64,000 nt of DNA from Parabacteroides sp. (GCA_020026285.1 JAHHQS010000003.1:12933-76932); one strand, 5' to 3'; positions 51,170 through 60,950 are shown, counted from the stretch's first letter. Notes: a model not told the origin generated them from the sequence alone. A program made the numbers and translations.

Positions 51170-51646
51170 CTAATCCAACTGATTGGCTGAAAAACTAAAC
51201 GGAAGAAGAGAGGAAACAGATTCTATTATTTGTACGTTTTCTTTTCCGCACAAAAGGATGCGCATCTGATTTCCTGAACGCATTTCTGTTTCAACCATCA
51301 CCTGACAACAAGCTCCGCAAGGAGAAATCGTTTCTTTCACTTCACCAGAAGCTTGAGCTATAATAGCCAATGCTATAACAGGCACATTCGGAAACAATGC
51401 ACCTGCCGAGAACAAAGCAACACGTTCGGCACATAATCCGGATGGATAAGCAGCATTTTCCTGATTCGATCCGGTTACAATTTCACCATTTTCCAATAAA
51501 ACAGCCGCTCCGACTTGAAATTCCGAGTATGGTGCATAAGCTTTATCTGAAGCTTCCAATGCGGCAAGATATAATTTTCGATCTGATTCCTCCATTTCAG
51601 AAACAGACATCATCTTATAGGATATTTGTTTTTCAAGTTCTTTCAT
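51170..51646 (-). CDS. cdd: Cytidine deaminase
   Basis: Deaminates cytidine and deoxycytidine to uridine forms. From the chosen ATG at 51646 (MKELEKQIS) it has 158 residues. The zinc site is Cys plus catalytic Glu in CAERVAL (about 72) and Cys-Cys in SPCGACCQVM (about 110), of the homotetrameric class. The frame is open to 51700 but the added MDYDLLFFIFLKNIIYGK has no family counterpart. It lies five bases or so from the AraC gene's stop, on the same strand, so the two may share a transcript. Confidence 0.95.
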   Translation of the reverse strand: MKELEKQISYKMMSVSEMEESDRKLYLAALEASDKAYAPYSEFQVGAAVLLENGEIVTGSNQENAAYPSGLCAERVALFSAGALFPNVPVIALAIIAQASGEVKETISPCGACCQVMVETEMRSGNQMRILLCGKENVQIIESVSSLLPFSFSANQLD

Positions 51647-51705
51647 CTTCCCATAAATTATATTTTTCAGAAAGATAAAAAACAATAAATCATAATCCAA
51701 ATTCC

Positions 51706-52632
51706 TTATACGAATTCGTTACCTTCCTCCTCTAATTTTCGTCTTACTTCGCGAGGTGAAATACCTAAATGTCTTTTTACATACTTACCAAAGAACGACA
51801 CATTTGTAAAATGTAATTCATTGGCAATTTCCTTTATGCTTTTTTTTGTCTTACACAATAAATAATTGATGTCTTTCAAAACATATTTATCAATCAAATA
51901 AGATGTTGGATGACCTGTAACCTCCTTACAGACTGATGTTAAATATTTCGGAGTAACATATAGACGATCTGCATAATAAGTCACACTTCTTTCTTTAGGA
52001 TAGGTCGAAGTCAATTCTTCAATAAATAATTTGAAAATCTTTTCCCCTGAAGAATATGAAGCTGGTCTCCACGACATAAAACGAACTAGAATATCGCTAA
52101 ATTCATAAAGAAAAGCTTTCAATAAAGCATCAATAGTTTCTTTTCTACATAATAATTTCGAACCGGTCAATTTCATGTTCAACAAATCATAGTATCTGCA
52201 AAACAATTTCTTCTCTTCCGGGGTAATTGCAATTACAGGATTCTTTTCTAAAAACAATCTGATATCCCAATTATCACTTGTTATTGAAAAAAGTTCCTTG
52301 ATATATTCTGGAGCCAAACAAATACAACGGCATTTGAAATCATGACTAACCATACTACTTTCAAGTGTTATATTGGGATGAGTAATTAAAATTTCATTAG
52401 CCTGCAACTCATAATTCTGATCATTAACAAATAAAGATGCTTTTCCCTTCAAACATAATACAACGATATGCGATTCTACACGTGTACGTGCATTACAACG
52501 AATATGATGTAAAGTATCAAAAAAGATTATACGTTCATCCTGATAAGTGGCTTTACTTTTAACATCTTTATACTTCGAATTTCGTGTACTACACTTCGTT
52601 TTCATTAGTGATACAATTTTCCGTTTCAACAA
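51706..52632 (-). CDS. AraC-family transcriptional regulator
   Basis: A 308-residue regulator. The N-terminal part (about 25-150) is a cupin-like sensor fold (TRVESHIVVLCLKGKASLFVNDQNYELQANEILITHPN). The C-terminal AraC HTH (about 205-300) has two helix-turn-helices: SVTYYADRLYVTPKYLTSVCKEVTG and SIKEIANELHFTNVSFFGKYVKRHLGISPREVR. The ligand is unknown. The ATG at 52605 (MKTKCSTRN) is an alternative start. Cytidine deaminase lies directly downstream on the same strand, but a regulatory link is not shown by sequence. Confidence 0.9.
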   Translation of the reverse strand: MLKRKIVSLMKTKCSTRNSKYKDVKSKATYQDERIIFFDTLHHIRCNARTRVESHIVVLCLKGKASLFVNDQNYELQANEILITHPNITLESSMVSHDFKCRCICLAPEYIKELFSITSDNWDIRLFLEKNPVIAITPEEKKLFCRYYDLLNMKLTGSKLLCRKETIDALLKAFLYEFSDILVRFMSWRPASYSSGEKIFKLFIEELTSTYPKERSVTYYADRLYVTPKYLTSVCKEVTGHPTSYLIDKYVLKDINYLLCKTKKSIKEIANELHFTNVSFFGKYVKRHLGISPREVRRKLEEEGNEFV

Positions 52633-52853
52633 AGAAACAAATTATTCTAAAGAGTATAGACATATAAATCATATTATATACATCTAGAAACGACTTTTTA
52701 TCCTTTATTAAGGATAATCAAGAAGATTTATTAAGAAAAATAGTTTCTTGTTATATGAATAAAAGACTTTTCTTTGTATTGTTTATAATTAATATGTATT
52801 GACTTATAAGTAAAATACATTTCTTATTACGTTATTTACACGAATTTATCTTT

Positions 52854-52861
52854 TATCTTTG
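52854..52861 (+). promoter_or_regulatory. -7 element of the glucosaminidase gene
   Basis: TATCTTTG, 24 bases before the ATG at 52886. A longer frame to 52859 begins with TTG inside this element, so the shorter start is preferred. Confidence 0.55.
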
Positions 52862-52885
52862 CAAAATAAAATTAAAATCAGGAAT

Positions 52886-53791
52886 ATGAAAACCTACTTT
52901 CTTACATTATTCATACTTCTAATCAATATTCCTTTCAGTCGAATTTGTTCTGCTGAAAATCAGGAAAAGAAAAGTTCATATTTAAGATATATTCAGACTT
53001 ATAAAAATCTAGCTATCGAACAACAACATAAATATAAGATTCCGGCAAGTATTACTCTGGCTCAAGGTCTTCTCGAATCAGGAGCCGGACAAAGTGATTT
53101 AGCCAGACGAAGTAACAATCATTTCGGTATAAAATGCGGTAGTGACTGGAGAGGAAAACGTGTTTACCACAATGATGACAGACACGGAGAATGTTTTCGT
53201 AAATATAATAAAGTAGCTGATTCATATATCGATCATTCAAAATTCCTGGCTTATAGAAGTCGATATTCTTCTTTATTCAAATTAAGTATTTACGACTATA
53301 AAGGATGGGCTAAAGGGTTAAAAAGATGTGGTTATGCCACTGATAGAAAATATTCATCTAAATTAATCAAAGTTATAGAAGACTACGATCTTTATAAATA
53401 CGACAGATATAAAAAGAAAAAACATAGTCACGAACCCCAAATCAATCAGTTCAGACATACAATTTATAAAGCGAACGGATTACTTTATGTCCATGCTAAA
53501 TATGGAGATTCATTAGAAAGCATAGCTGAAGATATGAAAATCAGTGCCCGAAAATTAAGAAAATATAATGAACTTCCAAAAGGTTATCCTATTCGGGCCA
53601 ATGATATTATTTATTTGGAAAAGAAAAAAAGCAAAGCTGATAAACCGCTCTATCAACATAGAGTTGGAAAGAACGAATCTATGTATAGTATTTCTCAGAG
53701 ATATGGAATACAAATCAAGAGTCTGTATAAACTGAATAAAAAAGACAAAGATTTTGTTCCTAAAGAAGGAGATGTATTAAAACTTAGATAA
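52886..53791 (+). CDS. Exported glucosaminidase with LysM repeats
   Basis: A 301-residue peptidoglycan hydrolase. The signal peptide is about 1-22 (LFILLINIPFSRICSAEN). The glucosaminidase domain (about 30-170) has the catalytic Glu in ITLAQGLLESGAGQSDLA and the family motif NNHFGIKCGSDW, with AYRSRYSSLF and the KGWAKGLKRCGYATD region. A basic linker leads to two LysM-type modules: about 195-240 (HAKYGDSLESIAEDMKISARKL, weak) and about 260-301 (HRVGKNESMYSISQRYGIQIKSLYKLN). Such FlgJ-like enzymes with LysM are common in Bacteroidales. Confidence 0.93.
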   Translation: MKTYFLTLFILLINIPFSRICSAENQEKKSSYLRYIQTYKNLAIEQQHKYKIPASITLAQGLLESGAGQSDLARRSNNHFGIKCGSDWRGKRVYHNDDRHGECFRKYNKVADSYIDHSKFLAYRSRYSSLFKLSIYDYKGWAKGLKRCGYATDRKYSSKLIKVIEDYDLYKYDRYKKKKHSHEPQINQFRHTIYKANGLLYVHAKYGDSLESIAEDMKISARKLRKYNELPKGYPIRANDIIYLEKKKSKADKPLYQHRVGKNESMYSISQRYGIQIKSLYKLNKKDKDFVPKEGDVLKLR

Positions 53792-53807
53792 ATAAGATAA
53801 AAAAACG

Positions 53808-53815
53808 TATATTTG
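53808..53815 (+). promoter_or_regulatory. -7 element of the purM-prfA-pyrF run
   Basis: TATATTTG, 20 bases before the ATG at 53836; no -33 TTG is evident. Confidence 0.5.
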
Positions 53816-53835
53816 CAGTCCTAACAATATAAACA

Positions 53836-55005
53836 ATGAGCGATCAACGTTATAATCTACGCGGAGTATCCGCATCAAAAGAAGATGTTCACAATGCAAT
53901 TAAGAACATCGATAAGGGTCTTTACCCACAAGCTTTTTGTAAGATCATTCCTGATATTTTAGGAGGTGATCCTGAATACTGTAACATCATGCATGCTGAT
54001 GGTGCCGGAACTAAATCATCATTGGCCTACTTGTATTGGAAAGAAACTGGAGATCTTTCTGTTTGGAAAGGTATTGCGCAAGATGCTTTGATTATGAACA
54101 TCGACGACTTGCTTTGTGTAGGTGCAGTTGATAATATTTTAGTTTCCTCTACTATTGGACGTAATAAATTATTGATTCCAGGCGAAGTTATTTCAGCTAT
54201 CATTAATGGAACAGATGAATTGCTTGCAGAACTTCGTGAGATGGGTGTTGGATGCTATGCTACAGGTGGTGAAACTGCTGATGTGGGCGACTTGGTTCGT
54301 ACTATTATTGTTGACAGTACCGTTACTTGTCGTATGAAAAGAGCAGATGTTATCAATAATGCAAACATCAAACCGGGTGACGTAATCGTTGGTTTGGCAT
54401 CATTTGGTCAGGCTACTTATGAAAAAGAATACAATGGCGGTATGGGAAGTAATGGTTTGACCAGTGCTCGCCACGATGTCTTCTCTAAATATCTGGCAGA
54501 AAAATATCCTGAAAGCTTCGACGCTGCAGTTCCTGAAGAACTTGTTTATTCTGGCGGTTTGAAATTAACAGACGAAGTGGAAGGTTCGCCTATCAATGCA
54601 GGTAAACTGGTTCTTTCTCCAACTCGTACTTATGCTCCGGTTGTTAAGAAATTATTAGATACATTGCGCCCTCAGATTCACGGTATGGTTCATTGCTCTG
54701 GTGGAGCTCAGACAAAAGTTCTTCACTTTGTCGGTGACAACTGCCGTGTAATTAAAGATAATATGTTCCCTGTTCCTCCATTATTCCGTACTATTAAAGA
54801 ACAAAGCAATACTGATTGGTCTGAAATGTACAAAGTATTTAACATGGGACATCGTTTGGAAGTTTATCTTCCTGCTGAGCATGCTGAAGAAGTAATCGAA
54901 ATCAGCAAATCATTCAATATTGATGCTCAGATCATTGGTCGCATCGAAGAAAGCGATAAAAAAGAATTGATCATTCGCAGTGAATTCGGTGAATTCAAGT
55001 ATTGA
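53836..55005 (+). CDS. AIR synthase (phosphoribosylformylglycinamidine cyclo-ligase) type protein
   Basis: A 389-residue member of the PurM/ThiL/SelD ATP-binding fold, most like PurM, the fifth step of purine synthesis. It has HADGAGTKSSLAYLYWKETGD (the GxGTK-type loop), IAQDALIMNIDDLLCVGA, the GCYATGGETADVGDLVRT motif and the MVHCSGGAQTKVLHF segment. It is about 45 residues longer than E. coli PurM and diverges in the C-terminal half; Bacteroidales carry this variant. It precedes a small membrane protein gene and prfA. Confidence 0.88.
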   Translation: MSDQRYNLRGVSASKEDVHNAIKNIDKGLYPQAFCKIIPDILGGDPEYCNIMHADGAGTKSSLAYLYWKETGDLSVWKGIAQDALIMNIDDLLCVGAVDNILVSSTIGRNKLLIPGEVISAIINGTDELLAELREMGVGCYATGGETADVGDLVRTIIVDSTVTCRMKRADVINNANIKPGDVIVGLASFGQATYEKEYNGGMGSNGLTSARHDVFSKYLAEKYPESFDAAVPEELVYSGGLKLTDEVEGSPINAGKLVLSPTRTYAPVVKKLLDTLRPQIHGMVHCSGGAQTKVLHFVGDNCRVIKDNMFPVPPLFRTIKEQSNTDWSEMYKVFNMGHRLEVYLPAEHAEEVIEISKSFNIDAQIIGRIEESDKKELIIRSEFGEFKY

Positions 55006-55048
55006 TTGATATTCAATGATATTTGATACACATCGATAACTATATATT

Positions 55049-55363
55049 ATGATTGAATATACTTCAATTGTTTTTTATATAACTATCATAATCGGGTTAG
55101 CAGTTATTCTTCTTTCGTATATCCGAAAAGGATCACTGCTAACTTTAATACCTTTTTGCATACGACAAATCATTTTCATCTGGATTTGTATCGGAAGTAT
55201 CTTAGTAACGGTTGAGTTTACAGTGAATAGCTCGCAAAGACTTTTTGAATCTTTCAGTTTTCGTTCAAGTATTCCTGTTATTGCTGCATTAGGTTGGATA
55301 GATATTACGTATCAAATTATCAAGAAACAATATACTTGGGTTCAACGATTGTTAAAGAAATAA
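55049..55363 (+). CDS. Small membrane protein of unknown function
   Basis: A 104-residue protein with three hydrophobic segments: about 5-24 (TSIVFYITIIIGLAVILLS), about 30-58 (LLTLIPFCIRQIIFIWICIG) and about 75-90. Basic residues cap the C terminus (KKQYTWVQRLLKK). It starts 43 bases after the purM-like stop and ends 8 bases before prfA, so it is probably transcribed with both. No family is recognised. Confidence 0.6.
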   Translation: MIEYTSIVFYITIIIGLAVILLSYIRKGSLLTLIPFCIRQIIFIWICIGSILVTVEFTVNSSQRLFESFSFRSSIPVIAALGWIDITYQIIKKQYTWVQRLLKK

Positions 55364-55371
55364 TAAAATAG

Positions 55372-56481
55372 ATGGCCGACAACAATTCATTATTAGAAAA
55401 ACTGGAAGGTTTAGTTGCACGCTTCGAAGAAATAGGCACACTTATTACCGACCCTAATGTGATAGCAGATCAGAAAAGATATGTAAAGCTCACAAAGGAA
55501 TACAAGGATTTAAGTGAAATCATGAAAGCTCGCAAAGAATATATGCAATGCTTAAATGGTTTAGAAGAAGCACGTATGATGATGACAGAAAGCGATCCGG
55601 AGATCAGAGAAATGGCCAAAGAAGAAGCGGCTAACTGTGAATCCAGAATTCCGAAACTTGAAGAAGACATCAAATTGCTTCTTGTTCCTGCTGATCCGGA
55701 AGATGACAAAAATGCCATTGTTGAAATCAGAGGTGGTACCGGTGGTGACGAAGCAGCCATTTTCGCAGGCGACCTTTACAGAATGTATGTGAAATACTGT
55801 GAAGCAAAAGGTTGGAAGATAGCCATATCCAGTTTCAATGAAGGTGCTGCCGGAGGTTTTAAAGAAATCATCTTCTCTGTAACAGGAGAGAAAGTTTACG
55901 GAACATTAAAATATGAATCGGGAGTTCATCGAGTTCAACGTGTTCCGGCAACAGAAACGCAAGGTCGTGTACATACATCGGCTGCAACAGTGGCAGTTCT
56001 GCCCGAAGCCGATGAATTTGACGTGGAAATTAACGAAGGTGAAATCAAATGGGATACATTCCGTTCTGGTGGAGCCGGAGGTCAGAATGTAAATAAAGTG
56101 GAATCAGGTGTTCGTCTGCGTTATATGTGGAAGAATCCAATAACAGGAACGAGTGAGGAAATTCTTATTGAATGTACTGAGACAAGAGACCAGCCAAAGA
56201 ACAAGGAAAGAGCATTGACTCGTCTTCGTTCCTTTATTTATGACAAAGAACATCAAAAATATATTGATGACATCGCAAGCCGTCGTAAAACAATGGTTTC
56301 CACAGGCGACCGTTCTGCTAAAATTAGAACATATAACTATCCTCAGGGTAGAATTACAGATCATCGTATCAATTACACGATATATAATCTTTCAGCATTT
56401 ATGGATGGAGACATTCAAGATTGTATAGATCATCTGATCGTTGCCGAAAATGCTGAGCGTCTAAAAGAATCAGAGTTATAA
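55372..56481 (+). CDS. prfA: Peptide chain release factor 1
   Basis: Ends translation at UAA and UAG codons. The 369-residue protein has the class-defining PxT-type tripeptide PAT (about 191) and the GGQ loop in SGGAGGQNVNKVESG (about 236), the methylated catalytic site. The typical RF1 start (LLEKLEGLVARFEEI) and HHL-type linker are present. It begins 8 bases after the small membrane protein gene and is followed by pyrF after 21 bases. Confidence 0.97.
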   Translation: MADNNSLLEKLEGLVARFEEIGTLITDPNVIADQKRYVKLTKEYKDLSEIMKARKEYMQCLNGLEEARMMMTESDPEIREMAKEEAANCESRIPKLEEDIKLLLVPADPEDDKNAIVEIRGGTGGDEAAIFAGDLYRMYVKYCEAKGWKIAISSFNEGAAGGFKEIIFSVTGEKVYGTLKYESGVHRVQRVPATETQGRVHTSAATVAVLPEADEFDVEINEGEIKWDTFRSGGAGGQNVNKVESGVRLRYMWKNPITGTSEEILIECTETRDQPKNKERALTRLRSFIYDKEHQKYIDDIASRRKTMVSTGDRSAKIRTYNYPQGRITDHRINYTIYNLSAFMDGDIQDCIDHLIVAENAERLKESEL

Positions 56482-56502
56482 TCACTAAAAGATAAAATAG
56501 CT

Positions 56503-57333
56503 ATGAACAAGCAACAGTTATTTGAAAATATAAAAAAGAAGCAGTCCTTTCTTTGCGTTGGACTAGATACAGATATAAAAAAAATTCCTCAGCATTTATT
56601 GAATGAAGAAGACCCTATTTTCGCTTTTAACAAGGCAATCATCGATGCTACTGCAGATTATTGTGTAGCCTACAAACCAAATTTGGCTTTCTACGAAAGT
56701 CTAGGTGTCAAAGGCATGATGGCTTTCGAAAAGACAGTTTCTTATCTACGCGAAAACTATCCGGATCAGTTTATCATTGCTGATGCAAAACGTGGAGATA
56801 TCGGCAATACTTCTGAAATGTATGCCCGTTCTTTCTTTGATCATATTAAAGTTGACGCTGTAACTGTTGCTCCTTACATGGGAGAAGACAGTGTTAAGCC
56901 TTTCCTTATTTATCCGGAAGCTTGGGTTATCGTATTAGCGTTGACATCAAACAAAGGCTCTCATGATTTCCAGTTGACAGAAGATGCTAACGGAGAACGT
57001 TTATTCGAAAAAGTTTTAAAGAAATCTCAGGAATGGGCAAGCGATGACCAGATGATGTATGTGGTTGGCGCTACTCAAGGAAAAATGTTTATCGATATTC
57101 GTAAATGTGTTCCGAATCATTTCTTGTTGGTTCCAGGTATCGGAGCTCAAGGCGGAAGCTTGAAAGAAGTTGCTGATTACGGAATGAATGATCATTGCGG
57201 ATTGCTGGTCAATTCTTCCAGAGCTATTATCTATGTAGATAAGACAGAAAACTTTGCTTCAGCTTCTCGTGAAGCAGCTAAAAAAGTTCAGCTTGAAATG
57301 GCTGGTTATTTAAAAGATAAAGGAATTATATAA
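56503..57333 (+). CDS. pyrF: Orotidine 5'-phosphate decarboxylase (type 2)
   Basis: Forms UMP from OMP, the last step of pyrimidine synthesis. This is the long type 2 form (276 residues). Motifs include [25 protein letters not shown], the catalytic [15 protein letters not shown] (about 93-107; K-D-D type charged network), and the phosphate loop VPGIGAQGG with [10 protein letters not shown]. It follows prfA on the same strand. Confidence 0.96.
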   Translation: MNKQQLFENIKKKQSFLCVGLDTDIKKIPQHLLNEEDPIFAFNKAIIDATADYCVAYKPNLAFYESLGVKGMMAFEKTVSYLRENYPDQFIIADAKRGDIGNTSEMYARSFFDHIKVDAVTVAPYMGEDSVKPFLIYPEAWVIVLALTSNKGSHDFQLTEDANGERLFEKVLKKSQEWASDDQMMYVVGATQGKMFIDIRKCVPNHFLLVPGIGAQGGSLKEVADYGMNDHCGLLVNSSRAIIYVDKTENFASASREAAKKVQLEMAGYLKDKGII

Positions 57334-57351
57334 TAATATTAATGATTTAGG

Positions 57352-57385
57352 GCAGACAGAACGCAGTAAAATACCGACTGTCTGC
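57352..57385. repeat. Inverted repeat between pyrF and lpxD
   Basis: GCAGACAG (57352-57359) and CTGTCTGC (57378-57385), an 8-bp perfect stem with an 18-nt loop. No T tract follows, so termination is doubtful. It may be an attenuating hairpin or mRNA processing site between pyrF and lpxD. Confidence 0.5.
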
Positions 57386-57412
57386 ATCTGTTAGAATAAA
57401 ACAGATTTAATA

Positions 57413-58462
57413 ATGGAGTTCTCAGCCCAACAAATAGCAGCCTTCCTGAATGGTACCATTGAAGGTGACCCGGAAGTAAAAGTAAGTACATTCTCAAAAA
57501 TAGAGGAAGGGAAAATTGGTTCATTATCATTTTTGGCCAACCCTAAATACGAACACTATATTTATAGTACAAAGTCAAGCATCGTTCTGGTGAACAAGGA
57601 TTTCACTCCTTCTGAAAAAGTTTCATCCACTATGATTCGTGTTGAAAACGCATATGCATCTTTGGCTATGCTATTAAATTTAGTAGACCAGCAAAAGCAA
57701 AAGCACAAAACAGGAATTGATTCAACAGCATTCATTGCAGAAAGTGCCTCTGTCGGAGAGAATTGTTATATCGGTCACTTTGCCTATGTTGGAACAAATG
57801 CCAAAATCGGTAAGAATTGCCGCATTTTCCCAAATGTTTATATAGGCGATAATGTTACAATTGGCGACAATTGTATTTTATATCCACATGTTACAATTTA
57901 CGAAGAATGTTCTGTTGGAAACAACTGTATACTTCATGCCGGATCAGTAATTGGAGCTGACGGCTTCGGATTTGCTCCTGAAGGAGAAAGATATAAGAAA
58001 ATTCCACAACTAGGGAATGTTATTCTTGAAGATGATGTTGAAATTGGAGCTAATACAACCGTCGACCGTGCCGTAATGGATTCTACAATTATTCACAAAG
58101 GTGTCAAATTGGATAATCTTGTTCAAATTGCACACAATGTGGAAGTGGGAGAAAACACAGTAATGGCTGCACAGGTAGGAATTGCCGGTTCCACTAAAAT
58201 CGGAAAACATTGTATGTTTGGTGGTCAGGTAGGTTTGGCCGGTCATATCAAAATTGGCGACCATGTTAATTTTGGAGCACAAGCAGGTGTGATGAGTGAC
58301 ATAAAAGAACCAACAGCCGTTTTAGGTGCTCCTGCCATCCCTGCAAAAGCATTCATGAAATCAAGTGCAATCTTTAAACGCTTACCTAATATGTATCGTA
58401 CAATGGGACAGCTTCAACGTGAAATTTCTGAACTTAAAGAGTTAATAAATAAAGATAAATAA
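57413..58462 (+). CDS. lpxD: UDP-3-O-acylglucosamine N-acyltransferase
   Basis: Third step of lipid A synthesis. The 349 residues give an N-terminal uridine-binding domain ([14 protein letters not shown]), a left-handed beta helix of hexapeptide repeats (about 100-290) and a C-terminal helix ([18 protein letters not shown]). The catalytic His region [22 protein letters not shown] is intact. It starts the lpxD-lpxC/fabZ-lpxA operon with 2 bases to the next gene. Confidence 0.97.
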   Translation: MEFSAQQIAAFLNGTIEGDPEVKVSTFSKIEEGKIGSLSFLANPKYEHYIYSTKSSIVLVNKDFTPSEKVSSTMIRVENAYASLAMLLNLVDQQKQKHKTGIDSTAFIAESASVGENCYIGHFAYVGTNAKIGKNCRIFPNVYIGDNVTIGDNCILYPHVTIYEECSVGNNCILHAGSVIGADGFGFAPEGERYKKIPQLGNVILEDDVEIGANTTVDRAVMDSTIIHKGVKLDNLVQIAHNVEVGENTVMAAQVGIAGSTKIGKHCMFGGQVGLAGHIKIGDHVNFGAQAGVMSDIKEPTAVLGAPAIPAKAFMKSSAIFKRLPNMYRTMGQLQREISELKELINKDK

Positions 58463-58464
58463 CT

Positions 58465-59850
58465 ATGCAGAAACAAAAGACACTAGCTGCGAGCTTTAGC
58501 TTGCAAGGTAAAGGTTTGCATACTGGATTAAATATCAATATAACCTTCAATCCAGCTCCTGAAAATCATGGATATAAAATTAAACGTGTAGATTTGCCTG
58601 AACAACCTGTTATTGATGCAGTTGCAGAAAACGTTGTCAACACACAACGTGGTACAGTTGTTTCAAAAAAAGATATTCAGATCAGTACTATCGAACATGG
58701 AATGGCTGCATTATATGCAATGGGAGTCGACAACTGTCTGATCGAAGTCAACGCTCCTGAATTTCCTATTCTGGATGGCAGTGCAAGTTTTTACGTTGAA
58801 GAAATACAAAAGGTTGGATTAGTTGAACAGGAAGCAAATAGAAAATATTTTGTTGTCAAAAACAAAATTGAAGTGAAAGATGAAGAAACTGGAGCATCAT
58901 TGATGTTTCTTCCTGACGATCATTTTTGCGCTAATGCTTTGATTTCGTTCAATTCTCCAGTATTAAACAATCAATTCGCATCATTAGAAAAACTGGATGA
59001 TTTTGCAACAGAACTAGCTTCTTGTCGCACATTTGTTTTCGTTCGCGAAGTGGAAATGCTTTTACAGCATAATTTGATAAAAGGAGGCGATTTAGATAAC
59101 GCCATCGTTATTTATGATCAGAAGATTTCTCAAGAAGCTCTTGATAAATTGGCTGATATGATGAATATGCCTCATCAGAATATTAATGAACTAGGATATA
59201 TCAACCACAAGCCTCTTGCTTTTGATAACGAACCGGCCCGTCATAAATTGATGGATATCATTGGTGATCTGGCACTGGTAGGCAGACGAATCAAAGGTCG
59301 CCTGATAGCGACACGCCCAGGACATGGCATCAACAATAAACTAGCTCGTGTAATTCGTAAGCAGATCAAGATGAATGATATTCAGGCTCCTGTATATGAT
59401 CCGAACATTGAGCCAATAATGGATATCAATCGCATTCGTGAGCTATTGCCTCATCGCTATCCGTTCCTGTTGGTTGACAAAATCATTGAATTAGGAAAAA
59501 ACCATATTGTAGGTATAAAGAATATCACAACAAACGAACCATTTTTCCAAGGACATTTTCCTCAGGAACCGGTTATGCCAGGTGTCCTTCAAATTGAAGC
59601 CATGGCTCAGACAGGAGGTTTGCTTGTATTGAACTCTGTTGATGAACCAGAACGTTATTCAACTTACTTTATGAAAATTGACGGTGTCAAATTCCGCCAG
59701 AAAGTTGTTCCAGGAGATACATTAATCTTACGATTAGAATTACTAGCCCCTATCCGTCGAGGCATTTCTACAATGAAAGGATATGTATTTGTTGGCGACA
59801 AACTGGTAAGTGAAGCAGAATTCATGGCTCAGATAATCAAAAACAAATAA
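58465..59850 (+). CDS. lpxC/fabZ: Fused LpxC deacetylase / FabZ dehydratase
   Basis: A 461-residue fusion of two enzymes that compete for the same acyl-ACP pool. Residues about 1-310 are LpxC (UDP-3-O-acyl-GlcNAc deacetylase): SLQGKGLHTG, the zinc-binding ISTIEHGMAALYAMGVDN and the ARHKLMDIIGDLALVGRRI region with the catalytic His and Asp. From about 325 is FabZ: RELLPHRYPFLLVDKI with the catalytic His, and NEPFFQGHFPQEPVMPGV with the Glu. The fusion is a known Bacteroidetes trait. No frameshift or stop separates the halves. Confidence 0.97.
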   Translation: MQKQKTLAASFSLQGKGLHTGLNINITFNPAPENHGYKIKRVDLPEQPVIDAVAENVVNTQRGTVVSKKDIQISTIEHGMAALYAMGVDNCLIEVNAPEFPILDGSASFYVEEIQKVGLVEQEANRKYFVVKNKIEVKDEETGASLMFLPDDHFCANALISFNSPVLNNQFASLEKLDDFATELASCRTFVFVREVEMLLQHNLIKGGDLDNAIVIYDQKISQEALDKLADMMNMPHQNINELGYINHKPLAFDNEPARHKLMDIIGDLALVGRRIKGRLIATRPGHGINNKLARVIRKQIKMNDIQAPVYDPNIEPIMDINRIRELLPHRYPFLLVDKIIELGKNHIVGIKNITTNEPFFQGHFPQEPVMPGVLQIEAMAQTGGLLVLNSVDEPERYSTYFMKIDGVKFRQKVVPGDTLILRLELLAPIRRGISTMKGYVFVGDKLVSEAEFMAQIIKNK

Positions 59851-59862
59851 TATATTATAAAT

Positions 59863-60651
59863 ATGAATATTTCCCCATTAGCTGTAGTCGATCCAGAAGC
59901 AAAGATTGGTCAGAATGTACAGATCGATCCTTTTGCCATCATCGAGAAAGATGTTGTGATTGGCGATAATTGCCATATATTTTCACATGCAGTAATCCTA
60001 AATGGAGCGCGTATTGGTAAAAATTGCCGAGTTTTCCCAGGAGCTGTTATAGCAGGTATTCCTCAGGATTTGAAATTCAAAGGAGAAATAACAACAGCCG
60101 AAATCGGAGATAACACAACATTGCGTGAGTGTGTAACAATCAATAGAGGTACTGCATCAAAAGGTAAAACTATTGTTGGTTCCAATTGTTTAATCATGGC
60201 TTATTCGCATGTGGCTCATGATTGTGTAGTAAAAGACAATGTTATCATTGGAAATGCCTCTCAGATTGCCGGAGAAGTTGAAATTGATGACTTCGCTATT
60301 GTTAGTGGAGGAACCCTTGTTCACCAGTTCTCACGTATTTCAAAACACGTAATGATTCAGGGTGGCTCCCGTATTGGTAAAGATATTCCTCCTTACACAT
60401 TAATCGGCCGCGATCCTATCGTTTATTGTGGTATCAATATCGTAGGTCTCCGCCGAAGAGGTTTCACCAATCAGCAGATTTTCTTGATCCAGGATATTTA
60501 TCGTACTTTGTATACTCGCGGATTGAATAATTCGGATGCGATGAGAGCCATTGAAACAGAATATGAACCTAGTGTTGAACGTGATTTGATTCTTAATTTT
60601 ATCAAGTCTTCAAAACGTGGAATTGTTCGCGGTTCTATTGATGAAATTTAA
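59863..60651 (+). CDS. lpxA: Acyl-ACP--UDP-N-acetylglucosamine O-acyltransferase
   Basis: First step of lipid A synthesis. The 262-residue protein is a left-handed beta helix with hexapeptide repeats (IGDNCHIFSHAVI, IGKNCRVFPGAVI) from about 10 to 180, then a helical C-terminal domain (FTNQQIFLIQDIYRTLY). The catalytic His is in LIMAYSHVAHDCVV and the substrate-binding HQFSRI region follows. It ends the lpx operon; a terminator follows 20 bases later. Confidence 0.97.
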   Translation: MNISPLAVVDPEAKIGQNVQIDPFAIIEKDVVIGDNCHIFSHAVILNGARIGKNCRVFPGAVIAGIPQDLKFKGEITTAEIGDNTTLRECVTINRGTASKGKTIVGSNCLIMAYSHVAHDCVVKDNVIIGNASQIAGEVEIDDFAIVSGGTLVHQFSRISKHVMIQGGSRIGKDIPPYTLIGRDPIVYCGINIVGLRRRGFTNQQIFLIQDIYRTLYTRGLNNSDAMRAIETEYEPSVERDLILNFIKSSKRGIVRGSIDEI

Positions 60652-60670
60652 ATTCTAACATAAACAGGAT

Positions 60671-60704
60671 AAAAGCCTTGCCTGATAAATGGCAAGGCTT
60701 TTTT
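60671..60704 (+). terminator. Terminator of the lpx operon
   Basis: AAAAGCCTTGCC with GGCAAGGCTTTT, loop TGATAAAT, followed by T residues. Confidence 0.94.
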
Positions 60705-60777
60705 ATTTTGCATATAAGCCATCAGATAAAAAGATGTAACGACTTTTTTGGGAAAAGGTCTGACATTTTCATAAAAA

Positions 60778-60807
60778 CTTCCCACGTTTTTTCCAAAACT
60801 CGGGAAG
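60778..60807. repeat. Orphan hairpin in intergenic DNA
   Basis: CTTCCC (60778-60783) pairs with GGGAAG (60802-60807), and an inner GTTTT/AAAAC stem closes a TTCC loop. On the minus strand it ends in a T tract like a terminator, but no minus-strand gene lies upstream of it. The rest of 60705-60942 holds nothing I can assign. Confidence 0.45.
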
Positions 60808-60942
60808 AAAAAAATTATCACTCCTAAACCTCAATCGTTTAATAGTATACGCCCCTCACACATTGTGTAGAAATAGATTAAACCACGAACTTCCTATAAA
60901 ATAATAGAATTATTCACACCTATTTTTCTAAAGATTTTTTAC

Positions 60943-60950
60943 TACCTTTG
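60943..60950 (+). promoter_or_regulatory. -7 element of the pRiA4b-like gene
   Basis: TACCTTTG, 24 bases before the ATG at 60975. A frame start at 60948 falls inside this box, so the downstream ATG is preferred. Confidence 0.6.
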
